DNA from: Nocardioides panacis
GTDB lineage: Bacteria > Actinomycetota > Actinomycetes > Propionibacteriales > Nocardioidaceae
Assembly (NCBI RefSeq): GCF_019039255.1
Contig: NZ_CP077062.1
Coordinates: 2,170,001 to 2,234,000, forward strand
DNA length: 64,000 nt
Direction of reading: 5' to 3'
A program made the position numbers and the translations under genes. Positions 29,656-38,162 of this stretch are shown here, one piece after another. Numbering within the stretch: position 1 is the stretch's first letter; each line of letters opens with the position of its first letter. Below the pieces are notes generated by a model. It was not told where the DNA came from, made no database searches, and worked only from the letters and a program-made list of their open reading frames with translations.

Positions 29656-30399
29656 ATGACCGACGTACGGAGCACGGAAGCCGACCTGTTCAAGCGGGTC
29701 ACCGTCGACCGGGTGTCACAGGTCATCGTCGACCAGATCAAGCTGCTGGTCCGCGAGGGCAAGCTCTCCAACGGAGACCGCCTGCCCAGCGAGCGCGACC
29801 TGTGCCAGCGCTTCGGGGTCAGCCGTGTGACGGTCCGCGAGGCCCTGCGGGTGCTCGAGGCCGGCGGCCTGATCCAGATCCGTGTCGGCGCACGTGGCGG
29901 CGCCTTCGTGGCCTCCCCCACCAAGGAGCGGCTCGGCGAGGGCCTGGCCGATCTGATGACGCTCTCCCCCCTCACCCCTGCCGACGTCACCGAGGCCCGG
30001 ACCGTCATCGAGGTCGGGATCCTGCCGTTCGTCGTCGAGCGGGCCACCGAGGCCGACATCGCCAGCCTGCGCCAGATGGTCGAAGAGGGCTACGACGCCC
30101 TGCGCCGCAAGGCCTACACGATGAACCTCTCGGCGGCCTTCCACGTCGGCGTCGCGGAGTGCGCGCACAACCCGGCGATCGAGATGCTCGTGCAGAGCTT
30201 CCACGGCCCGATGCTGCTCTCGCTGCGCCAGGCCCAGCTGGTCGCGCCCGCCATGGGGCGACGTGGCACGGAGGAGCACGCGGCCCTGGTCGACGCCATC
30301 GAGGAGCGCGACGTCGAGGCCGCGATCAAGGTGATGACGACGCACCTCGGTCGCACCGCCGGCCTGGTCCGTGACCTCGACCCCGGCCAGCAGGTCTGA
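29656..30399 (+). CDS. GntR family regulator, FadR/FCD subfamily
   Basis: This is a 247-residue repressor. The winged helix (residues 15-80) contains LPSERDLCQRFGVSRVTVRE and ALRVLEAGGLIQIRVGARGG. The C-terminal all-helical FCD domain has metal or ligand positions in VTEARTVIEVGI, FHVGVAECAHNP and EEHAALVDAI. Known FadR-type sites have a TGGTC-n-GACCA core, which is what precedes six other transcription units here. It is the probable master regulator of the aromatic region, with a pathway acid as effector. Confidence 0.93.
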   Translation: MTDVRSTEADLFKRVTVDRVSQVIVDQIKLLVREGKLSNGDRLPSERDLCQRFGVSRVTVREALRVLEAGGLIQIRVGARGGAFVASPTKERLGEGLADLMTLSPLTPADVTEARTVIEVGILPFVVERATEADIASLRQMVEEGYDALRRKAYTMNLSAAFHVGVAECAHNPAIEMLVQSFHGPMLLSLRQAQLVAPAMGRRGTEEHAALVDAIEERDVEAAIKVMTTHLGRTAGLVRDLDPGQQV

Positions 30400-30417
30400 T
30401 CCCTCCTCGGGCGGCCC

Positions 30418-31566
30418 TCACGACGAGGGCTTGACCCAGCGTCCGAACGGCGCGGCCATCAGCGCGCCCGTCACCATCATGGCGGCACCGATCGGGACGA
30501 CGGCCACGAGGCCGGCCGTGACGAGCGGTGCGACGAAGAGCGAGGCCGCCCGCCAGACACCGGTCGCGGCGATCGCCTCGCCCCGCTCCTCCTGGTGGAC
30601 CGCGTCGCTGGCCAGCGCGGGACCGAGGGTCTGCAACGCCCCGGCAGCGACTCCCGAGACGGCCAGGGCCGCGCCTGACAGCACGCTCGAGCCGGCGACC
30701 CAGCCCATGACGGCCATCGAGGCGCCGGTCACGGGCGTGCTCAGGCGCATCACGCGCAGCGCGCCAGCGTCCTGGTCCACGTGCCGGACGAGCCAGGCGC
30801 CGAGGATGGCCGACGCGTTGGCCGTGGCGACCAGGACCCCGACCGTCAGCGATCCGTGCCCGGCCTGGACGAGCGCGATCGCGACGTACGAGCCGAGCAG
30901 CCCACGCCAGGCACCGGCCGTCACACCTGCGTAGCAGGCCTCCCAGACACCCGGGCGCGCCCACATCCGCCCCGGCCGCCGGTTCGGGATCCTCTTGAAC
31001 GGCGGGAGCCGATCGAGGCGGAAGGTCGGGAACAGCGCCAGGACGGCGACGACCGCCGAGGCGAGCAGCGCGACCCGCGCGTCGTCGCCGATCAGGAGAC
31101 CCGCCACGACCGGTCCCGCGAGCAGGCCGAGGTTCCCGATCAGGTTGACCGAGGCGAGCGCCGCGATCGAGGAGCCGTCGCCACGGACGACGTGGGTCTG
31201 GCTGCCGGTCCAGAAGTAGGCACGGGCCACACCCTGCAGGAGCTGCGCGGCCACGAACACGGCCACGTGGCTGCTGATCACGACCAGGACGCACGAGGTC
31301 GCGAGCACCCAGCACGCGACCGCGATGATCACCCAGTCGGAGACGCGGCGCATGACGGAGCCCAGCACCATGCGGCTGGTCATCTGCGAGACCGCCGAGA
31401 TCGCCGCGAGCAGACCGACCGCGACCGGCCCGTAGCCCACGGCGATCGCCTGCAGAGGCAGCGCGACGGAGGCGGCGCCCAGCGCGAAGGAGAAGGCCGC
31501 GTTGGCCGTCGCCACCCAGGCCCCATCCGCCTGGAACCGCGACTGCCGGCTCGACGACCGGGTCAT
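30418..31566 (-). CDS. MFS transporter
   Basis: This is a 382-residue, roughly 12-helix transporter. The loop after helix 2 (SRMVLGSVMRRVSDW) replaces the canonical GxLaDrxGrr motif, so it is a divergent member. It lies inside the ABC cluster between the binding protein and gntR. It may export a pathway intermediate or import an alternative substrate. It is separated from the upstream binding-protein gene by a strong hairpin. Confidence 0.85.
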   Translation of the reverse strand: MTRSSSRQSRFQADGAWVATANAAFSFALGAASVALPLQAIAVGYGPVAVGLLAAISAVSQMTSRMVLGSVMRRVSDWVIIAVACWVLATSCVLVVISSHVAVFVAAQLLQGVARAYFWTGSQTHVVRGDGSSIAALASVNLIGNLGLLAGPVVAGLLIGDDARVALLASAVVAVLALFPTFRLDRLPPFKRIPNRRPGRMWARPGVWEACYAGVTAGAWRGLLGSYVAIALVQAGHGSLTVGVLVATANASAILGAWLVRHVDQDAGALRVMRLSTPVTGASMAVMGWVAGSSVLSGAALAVSGVAAGALQTLGPALASDAVHQEERGEAIAATGVWRAASLFVAPLVTAGLVAVVPIGAAMMVTGALMAAPFGRWVKPSS

Positions 31567-31598
31567 GGGGTGATCCCTTCGAGGTGGGGGACGTAGCT

Positions 31599-31630
31599 GC
31601 GCCCCGGCTCGCTGCAGCGAGCCGGGGCGC
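31599..31630. terminator. Perfect 32-base palindrome downstream of the binding-protein gene
   Basis: The sequence from 31599 to 31630 is self-complementary; one arm is GCGCCCCGGCTCGCTG. It lies 17 bases past the binding-protein stop. Flanking TGATCCC (31570-31576) and GGGATCA could extend the stem. No U tract follows, so it may stabilise the binding-protein mRNA end and reduce transcription into the MFS gene, as often seen for ABC binding proteins. Confidence 0.65.
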
Positions 31631-31646
31631 GGGAGGGATCAGACGA

Positions 31647-32759
31647 TCACTTGTCGCTGACCTTGCCGCCTTCGAGGATGTCGGCGTACAGGTCGTCCCA
31701 CTTCTTGGCGTTGTTGAGCATCTCGTCCTCGTCGACCTCGATGGTCTCCAGGCCCGCCAGCGGGTCGTCCGCGCCCGGCACCGAGCCGATGCGGTAGGCG
31801 TCGGCGATGTCCTTCTGGCCGTCGGTCAGCAGGTAGTCCGTGAACAGCATCGCCGCCGCCGGGTGCTTCGCCGTGCCGAGCAGGCCGGCACCGTTCGGCC
31901 GGATCACGATCGGCTGGGCGGGCGGGTTGGCGTCGGTGCGCCACGCGATCGGGCGGCCCTCCTCCGTGCCCTCCTGGACCGAGTGGGTGTACATCGAGAG
32001 CCCGGCGGCGAACTCGCCGGCGGAGAGCAGCTCGGCCTGGACGGTGTGACCCTTGACGATCTTGGCGTTGGCGGCGATCTTCTTGAAGAGGTCGGTCACC
32101 TCCTGCTCGCTCTTGCCCTGCTTGAGGTAGTAGTTGAACATCGCGGAGAACCAGTCGACGTCTCCGACCTCCATCGAGATCTTGCCCTTCCACTTCGGGT
32201 CGGCGAACTGCTCGAGCGAGGTCGGGATGTCGGCACCCTTGACCTTGTCGGTGTTGTAGGCGATGGCGAAGGCGTTGAACCGGTCGGCGGTCCAGGTCTC
32301 CTTCTGCCCCTCGGGGCGCACCGCGTCCCGGTACTCACCCTTGTAGGGGTAGAAGAGTCCCTCCTGGCCGATGACGTTCAGCTCACCGGAGTTGGTCTCG
32401 ATCAGGTCGGCGCCCGCGAAGCCGGCCTTCGACTCCTGCAGGATCCGCTGGAGGACGGACTCGGAGTTGCCGCGGTAGACGTTGACGTCGATGTCGTACT
32501 TGTCCATGAAGCCGTCGACGATGGCGTCCATGTCGGTGTTGGAGGTGTAGAGCGAGACCTCACCCTCGTCCTGCGCGGCCTTGAGCAGTCCGTCGGCCCG
32601 CTCCTGGCCGGTCATGCCGTTGAACTTGTCGAAGACCGCCTTGGCATGGCTGTCGACCTTCTCCTTGGCACCGGCGCCCGAACTGGCGGTGGGGCTTCCG
32701 CAAGCGCTGAGGACGACCGCCATCACGGCGGCCGGGATGATCAGGGCCTTCTTCTTCAT
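31647..32759 (-). CDS. ABC substrate-binding lipoprotein, FbpA/iron(III)-type
   Basis: This is a 370-residue lipoprotein with signal and lipobox MAVVLSACGS. The body has VSLYTSNTDMDAIVDGFMDK, typical of the family 1/6 binding proteins that feed FbpB-type permeases. I chose MKKKALII as the start because the longer frame adds a hydrophilic leader before the signal peptide. Tyrosine-rich iron ligands are not evident, so an organic acid rather than Fe(III) may be bound (inference). It has its own operator at 32852. Confidence 0.9.
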   Translation of the reverse strand: MKKKALIIPAAVMAVVLSACGSPTASSGAGAKEKVDSHAKAVFDKFNGMTGQERADGLLKAAQDEGEVSLYTSNTDMDAIVDGFMDKYDIDVNVYRGNSESVLQRILQESKAGFAGADLIETNSGELNVIGQEGLFYPYKGEYRDAVRPEGQKETWTADRFNAFAIAYNTDKVKGADIPTSLEQFADPKWKGKISMEVGDVDWFSAMFNYYLKQGKSEQEVTDLFKKIAANAKIVKGHTVQAELLSAGEFAAGLSMYTHSVQEGTEEGRPIAWRTDANPPAQPIVIRPNGAGLLGTAKHPAAAMLFTDYLLTDGQKDIADAYRIGSVPGADDPLAGLETIEVDEDEMLNNAKKWDDLYADILEGGKVSDK

Positions 32760-32851
32760 GGTTTCTCCCAGAGCTGTTCGCCAAGGCCGGTGGGCCCCGC
32801 CGGACTGATGGTTAGTCCGATACGAGATGGATATCACAATGTGCGGATCAA

Positions 32852-32862
32852 TGGTTAGACCC
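32852..32862. promoter_or_regulatory. GntR-type operator upstream of the binding-protein gene
   Basis: TGGTTAGACCC lies 93 bases before the binding-protein start. A second palindrome, GGACT...AGTCC (32802-32818), lies between it and the gene and may be a second site or part of the promoter. Confidence 0.5.
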
Positions 32863-32894
32863 ATCGCCGGATTTCGCTGATTTGATCGTGACAA

Positions 32895-34115
32895 TCAGTC
32901 CAGACGTCTAGCACCGCGCACCAGTTCGGCGCCGAGACCCACGGCTGCGGCGCGGGGCACGGACCGGTCGCCGAGGGCCGCCACCGCGTCGGCCACCCTC
33001 CCACCCTTCGCGGGCGCCGCCCGGAAGGCTCGACGGGCCCACAGGGCCACGGTGGCGGGGTCCTCCTCACCCAGGTCGCGCACCTGGCGCAGCCACGCTC
33101 CTTCCTCAGCCCGGGTGGCAACCGGCAGGCTTACCCGCACCGGCTCCTGCGGCCCGACGCCGAGGGCCGCCCAGATCTGCGCGGCGCTGGTCGCGGTCCC
33201 CCCTCGGTCGAGCAGGAGCCCCCGGACCCTCTCTCGGAAGACGTCGCCAGTGAGGGAGCTCCGGACCGATCGGTACAGCTCCGCGTGCTGAGCGGGCCCC
33301 GCGACCTCGGCCAAGCCGGCCGTCGCGGCCAGCGTGCGCGGATCGTCTCCTGGCAAGCGGACAAGAGGCGGGGTCTGGCGACGCGCGTCCAGGTACGGGT
33401 CGGCGTCGTGGCCGAGCAGGCCGCGGCACGTGAGCTGGCCGAGGAGCTCGGCGAGACCCTCGAAGGCCCCGACGTCGGTCCAGGCAGCTGGCGAGACGAG
33501 GTTGCCGAGCCACTGGTGTGCGGCCTCGTGGGCCAGGACCGCCATCCGCCGGACGGGATCGGCGGCGAGGACGCGTTCGGAGAGCAGCACGCACCCCGGA
33601 TGCTCCATCGCCAGCCACGGCGCGTCCGGCACCAGCACCTGCGCGTAGTCACTCCCCCACGGCGCCGAGCCACCGAAGAAGTCGAGCAGCCAGTCCAGTG
33701 CGGCGCGGGTCTCGGCGAGCAGGTCTCCGAGGTCGGCGTCCAGAGACGAGCGTGCGTGGACGACGACGCCGGCGGCCGCCGCGGCCCGCCACGGCCCCGC
33801 GGCGAAGCCGAGATGGTGACCGGCGAGCAGGGCGCCCGCCGGAGGCGTCACGGCCACGGGCGCACCGTCGACCACGAGAGCCGTCGGCATCAGGTCGTCG
33901 GGGCCGCTGACCGGCCCGAGCAGGTCGGCGGCCCCGCCGAGGGCACCGCTGAAGACGACGTACGCCGCACCGTCGGCGGGATCGGTCCATCGGGTCAGCC
34001 CCCACGGACCGTCGCCGCGGTAGCCGACCTGCCGACGGAACCGGGCGCCGTCGACCGCCACGTCCACCCGGGCCTCTTCGGCGCCCAGCTGCACCGTGAT
34101 CGTCCGCATGGGCAC
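32895..34115 (-). CDS. Compact M1-family metallopeptidase
   Basis: This is a zinc aminopeptidase-like protein of 406 residues. The zinc motif is HEAAHQWLGNLV, with the distal Glu in FEGLAELL at the right spacing (HEXXH-x18-E). The exopeptidase motif reads LAMEHPG instead of GAMEN. It has no signal peptide and is less than half the usual M1 length; the C-terminal helical domain is short. It is the last gene of the cupin/EutA/MFS operon (8 bases after the MFS). What an M1-like peptidase does in an aromatic cluster is unclear. Confidence 0.78.
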   Translation of the reverse strand: MPMRTITVQLGAEEARVDVAVDGARFRRQVGYRGDGPWGLTRWTDPADGAAYVVFSGALGGAADLLGPVSGPDDLMPTALVVDGAPVAVTPPAGALLAGHHLGFAAGPWRAAAAAGVVVHARSSLDADLGDLLAETRAALDWLLDFFGGSAPWGSDYAQVLVPDAPWLAMEHPGCVLLSERVLAADPVRRMAVLAHEAAHQWLGNLVSPAAWTDVGAFEGLAELLGQLTCRGLLGHDADPYLDARRQTPPLVRLPGDDPRTLAATAGLAEVAGPAQHAELYRSVRSSLTGDVFRERVRGLLLDRGGTATSAAQIWAALGVGPQEPVRVSLPVATRAEEGAWLRQVRDLGEEDPATVALWARRAFRAAPAKGGRVADAVAALGDRSVPRAAAVGLGAELVRGARRLD

Positions 34116-34123
34116 GAGTGTCC

Positions 34124-35359
34124 TCAGCCGACCGGGACCTTCGTGCGGTCGGGTCCGCTGTAGCGGCGGACCGGGTTGTCGCGGGCGAGCATCGCGGTGA
34201 TGTAGCTCAGGGTGATCCCGGCGCCGACCGTCAGCGCGATTGCGGGGCCGAGTGCGCCGGCGAGCGCACCCACGAAGGCGTCACCCATCGCCGGACCACC
34301 GCGCGAGGACATCTGGTAGATCGAGCTGACGCGACCGCGCAGCTCGTCCGGGGTCTCGATCTGGACGGCGGCGTGCCGGATCGAGGTGGCCAGCGCGTCC
34401 GCGACGCCGAGGCAGAGCGCGGCGACGAGGGTGAGCACGAACGAGCGTGACTGCGCCAGAACGACGTCGGCGAGGGCGAAGCCGCCGGTGGCCAGCAACA
34501 GGACTCGGCCGAGCTGCTGGCTGCGGCCGAGAGCCTTGACGATGCCGTAGGTGGCCAGCACCGCGCCCGCCGACGGGGCGGCCGCGAGCAGGCCGTAGCC
34601 GCGCGGGCCGACGTCGAGCACGTCGAGCGCGATCGCCGGCAGCAGCACCCGGTAGGCGCCGAAGATCATCGCGGAGAGGTCCAGCGACATCAGCAGCAGG
34701 ATGATCCGCTGGCCGGCGACGTACCTCGCGCCCTCGGCGATCGCCCTCAGGATCGGCGCGTGCTCGCGGTCGACGTGCTCGGAGGGTGTTCGGACGAAGA
34801 GGAGGACGACGATCATCGCCGCGTAGGTGGCCGCGTCGACCGCGTGCACCACGCCCGGTCCGCCGGCGGCGATGAGCAGGCCGGCGAGGCCGGGCCCGAC
34901 GAGGACCGCCACCTCGCGGGCGGGGTTGACCAGGGCGAACGCCTGCGGCAGCTGCTCCTTCGGCACCATCGAGCCGATCAGCGCGGCGCGAGTCGGGTTG
35001 TCGAAGGTCGTCGCCGCCATCGAGAGCAACGAGGCGAGCACGACGTGCCAGGCCCGAACCTGGTCGGTCAGGGTCAGGACGGCCAGCACGAGGGCGACCA
35101 GGCCGCCGGCGGCCTGGGACATCTGGAGCAGCCGACGCCGGTCCATCCGGTCGGCCAGCGCTCCGCCGACCGGGCTCAGCACGAGGACCGCGACACCGCC
35201 GGCGGCGCCGACGAGGCCGGTCGTCGCCAGCGAGCCGGAGAGCTCGTAGACCTGGTAGAGGCTCGCCGCCATCGCACCACGGGTGCCGATCTGGGACAGC
35301 ACGACGCCGGCCAGGTAGCCGGCGAAGGAGCGGTTGCGCAGGACGCCGCTGACGTTCAC
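34124..35359 (-). CDS. MFS exporter (DHA3/EntS-type)
   Basis: This is a 411-residue transporter with signature GGALADRMDRRRLLQMSQAA after helix 2 and a second loop DELRGRVSSIYQM. I chose GTG at 35359, 13 bases after the EutA-like stop, because NVSGVLRNRSFAGYLAG matches the usual family start. It resembles the MFS at 18720. It is part of the six-gene minus-strand operon from 40944. Confidence 0.9.
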   Translation of the reverse strand: MNVSGVLRNRSFAGYLAGVVLSQIGTRGAMAASLYQVYELSGSLATTGLVGAAGGVAVLVLSPVGGALADRMDRRRLLQMSQAAGGLVALVLAVLTLTDQVRAWHVVLASLLSMAATTFDNPTRAALIGSMVPKEQLPQAFALVNPAREVAVLVGPGLAGLLIAAGGPGVVHAVDAATYAAMIVVLLFVRTPSEHVDREHAPILRAIAEGARYVAGQRIILLLMSLDLSAMIFGAYRVLLPAIALDVLDVGPRGYGLLAAAPSAGAVLATYGIVKALGRSQQLGRVLLLATGGFALADVVLAQSRSFVLTLVAALCLGVADALATSIRHAAVQIETPDELRGRVSSIYQMSSRGGPAMGDAFVGALAGALGPAIALTVGAGITLSYITAMLARDNPVRRYSGPDRTKVPVG

Positions 35360-35372
35360 AGGCGCCCGCCGG

Positions 35373-36873
35373 TCACGAGAACAGGAGCGACTTGATGACC
35401 ACCGGCACGACCCCGGGCGGGTCCAGGAGCTCACCGATGTCGATGAAGTCGAGGTCGCCGAGCTCGACGCCGTCCACCGAGACGATGCGGCGCTCGAAGC
35501 CCAGGTCGACGCTCAACAGCCGTCCGACCAGCTGGCCGACGTCACCGTCGATCGCGAGCGTGAGCGGCTCGTACGACTCCCCCCGCCGCGTCCTGGATGC
35601 CCAGGGCGAGCTGCTCGAGCGCCGCGTAGGCGGGTAGGCCCTCCCAACCGAACCCGATCGCGATCGGGTCCGCCAGGTCGACACCCCGCATCTCGGCACC
35701 GCGGCGCACCGCTGCGGCGATCGTCTCCCGGTCCGCGGTCGCACTGTCGACCTTGCCAAGGTGCACGACGGGCAGGTTGTGCACGGGCAGCACCGAGGGG
35801 TCGCTGATGTGGATCGTCTTGCCGCTCACCTGCACGGTGTACTGCGAGGCACCGATGACCGTCGCCCGGATCCGCTGGCCGGCATCGATCGCCGGGATGT
35901 CGGCCCGCTCGCCCAGCTGGCGCACGACCTGGGCGGCGAGCTCGGGGGCGATGTCGCCGTAGTCGCCGGTCTCGTGCCCGAAGACGTACTCCGAGACACC
36001 GCCGGAGAAGGTCAGGTACGCCGGGGTCGCCGTGCGGTCGATCCGCGTGGTCAGCTCGAGCGACTTGCCGAGGGCGTCGGGCTCGGCCCCGAGGATCTCG
36101 TCGACGGCGACCTGGGCGAGCCGCTCGCAGATGCGGCGCCGGACCTCGGGGTCGGCCGCTGTCTGCGGGGTGAGCTCGACGCCGAGGTCGTCGGCGACGA
36201 GCCGGGCCGAGTCGTCGATCCGGGCCCACGCGCCGGTGCCGTCCTGCGCGAGCAGCCGCCCGCCCACGGCGAACGCCGCGACGTCGAGCACCTCCCCCGC
36301 GTCGATCAGGGCGAGCTTGGTGGTGCCGCCGCCGATGTCGACGTGCAACCCGGTCTCGCCGCGCCGTCGCGCGAGCCCGGTCGCTCCCGAGCCGTGCGCG
36401 GCGAGCAGGCTCTCCAGCTCGTGCCCGGCACTGGCGCAGACGAACTTGCCGGACTGGCTGGCGAAGAGCTCGTCGATCGCCCGCGCGTTGGGACGCTTGA
36501 TCGCCTCACCGGTGAGGATGACCGCACCGCTGTCGACGTCGGCCGCGGTCAGCCCGGCGGCACTGTAGGCGTCAGCGATGAAGTGCGACAGCTCGTGGGC
36601 GTCGATCATCCCGTCCTCGCGGAAGGGGGTGTGGATGATCGACGAGGTCCACACGACCTGGCGATCGACCACCTCGAACCTGCTCGACAGGTCGGTGGTG
36701 CGGCGTCGCAGCACCACCTTCGCGAAGAGCAGGTGGGAGGTCGAGGACCCGATGTCGATACCGATCGTCAAGAGCTCGAGGGTGTCCTGCTCCTCGATCA
36801 GCTGAGCGATGGCCGCGGCTTCGTCCTCGGTGATCCCGAGCTCGTGGTAGTGGTCGAAGTCCAGGTCGTGCAC
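35373..36873 (-). CDS. EutA-like ASKHA ATPase, copy 1 (frameshifted as read)
   Basis: It belongs to the family of EutA, the reactivating factor of ethanolamine ammonia-lyase. The ATP motifs are LTIGIDIGSSTSHLLF, HVDIGGGTTKLALI and FSGGVSEYVFG. EutA-specific blocks also appear: LTGEAIKRPNARA, YTVQVSGKTIHIS and VVPVVIKSLLF at the end. The C6 run 35579-35584 has one extra base; after correction the protein is about 499 residues. It starts GTG, four bases past the bicupin stop. No ethanolamine ammonia-lyase genes are in the window, so the client enzyme is unknown. Confidence 0.88.
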
Positions 36874-36877
36874 GGGC

Positions 36878-38089
36878 TCAGACCGCCGGGCCGGTGGACT
36901 CCGGCGTCCGGATGACGCCGCTCAGCTCGGACTCGGGGATCGCCAGGACGGCCGGCTCGTCGAAGATGTCGCCCATCTGGGACGGGACGCCGGTCTTGGC
37001 GCACTCCTCGAGGAACTTGCGGTGCACGCGCGGGTCCTGCTCGTCGTACTCGATCTGGCGGCCGCCCTTGGAGACCGAGACCGCACCCTGGCCCTCGGCG
37101 CTCTTGCGACGCAGCGAGATGAAGGGGTAGCGGCGGCTGCCCAGGCTGCACGCCACGTAGCGGGCGGGCTGGTCGGCGGTGTTGAAGTGCTGGTGGAACA
37201 TCCAGAACGGCGGCGTGTACATGATGCCGTGACGCCAGGGCAGTTCGACGAACTCGTCGTCGGCTTCGTACCACAGCAGCGAGTATCCGGAGCCGTCGAC
37301 CGCGTGCACGTGGGTGCCGGCGGCGTGACGGTGGGCCTTCTTGTAGCGGCCGACCGGCATCTGGGACACGTGCGAGTGCATGGTGCCGTCGGCCAGCACG
37401 AAGTTGACGTTCATCGAGCCCTTGCCGCGGCCCTCGAACTCGTAGAGCTTGAAGCTGGTCAGGTCGTGGACGAAGTTCGTCTCCCAGATGTTCTGGACCT
37501 TGGCCGAGTCCTTGTTGAAGGTGTCCAGGCGTCCCTCGCCGTCGAAGTACTTCGGGTCGCCGACCCGGTCGGCGAAGTCGAAGTCGTTCTCGAACACGAA
37601 CTCGAGGTTGTGGTACAGGTTGATCGTCAGCGGCGCGTCGTTGGTGACAGACAGGCGGACCGGCTCCGAGGAGGAGCCGTTGAAGATCTGGTACTTGCAG
37701 TTCAACGGGATCGCGAAGATCGCCTTCGGGCCGAACTCGAAGGTCCGCTGCGTGCCGTCGGGCAGCCAGACGACGGCGGAGCCGTGGCCGGCGAGGACGA
37801 AGAAGAACGCCTCGTAGAGGTGGCGGACGACCTCGGTGTTCTTCCGCGGCTCGACCTCGAGGACGTAGTTGGCCATGAAGTCGCCCATGCCCTTGGTGTG
37901 GGCGAAGCAGCCCCGCGCGCCGTACCGCTCCCACGGGCCGGTCTCCAGCGCGAGCAGGTCGTGGCCGAAGTCCAGGTGGACGGGGATGCCCTCGCCCTCG
38001 GCCCAGTCCTTGTAGGGGTCGACGAGGTATCCGGGCTGCGCCTGGGCGGCCGGGGCGTCGGCGCCCTGGTTGGAAGCAGTCTGCGTCAT
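36878..38089 (-). CDS. Bicupin protein, copy 1 (partner of the EutA-like ATPase)
   Basis: This 403-residue two-domain cupin resembles gentisate-dioxygenase-type proteins. The second domain keeps a likely metal site: HRH at 253-255 (KKAHRHAAGTHVHAVDGSGY) and HQHFN at 299-303. The first domain (RHLYEAFFFVLAGHGSAVVW) has lost most ligands. Databases label such proteins ethanolamine ammonia lyase-activating, from context only. It is preceded by AAGGAGG, and its stop lies four bases from the EutA-like start. It could be a mononuclear-iron dioxygenase or isomerase. Confidence 0.82.
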   Translation of the reverse strand: MTQTASNQGADAPAAQAQPGYLVDPYKDWAEGEGIPVHLDFGHDLLALETGPWERYGARGCFAHTKGMGDFMANYVLEVEPRKNTEVVRHLYEAFFFVLAGHGSAVVWLPDGTQRTFEFGPKAIFAIPLNCKYQIFNGSSSEPVRLSVTNDAPLTINLYHNLEFVFENDFDFADRVGDPKYFDGEGRLDTFNKDSAKVQNIWETNFVHDLTSFKLYEFEGRGKGSMNVNFVLADGTMHSHVSQMPVGRYKKAHRHAAGTHVHAVDGSGYSLLWYEADDEFVELPWRHGIMYTPPFWMFHQHFNTADQPARYVACSLGSRRYPFISLRRKSAEGQGAVSVSKGGRQIEYDEQDPRVHRKFLEECAKTGVPSQMGDIFDEPAVLAIPESELSGVIRTPESTGPAV

Positions 38090-38162
38090 GGAACATGACC
38101 TCCTTGAGCTGTGGTGTGGAACGACGTCAGTGCGCGGCCGCAGTGGAGACGGGTCCGCGGGG

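Noticed and set aside
27609-32759. Ferric iron uptake system
   Set aside because: The folds match Fbp, but no iron-binding Tyr pair or siderophore genes are evident, and the operators tie it to the aromatic region; ligand left open.
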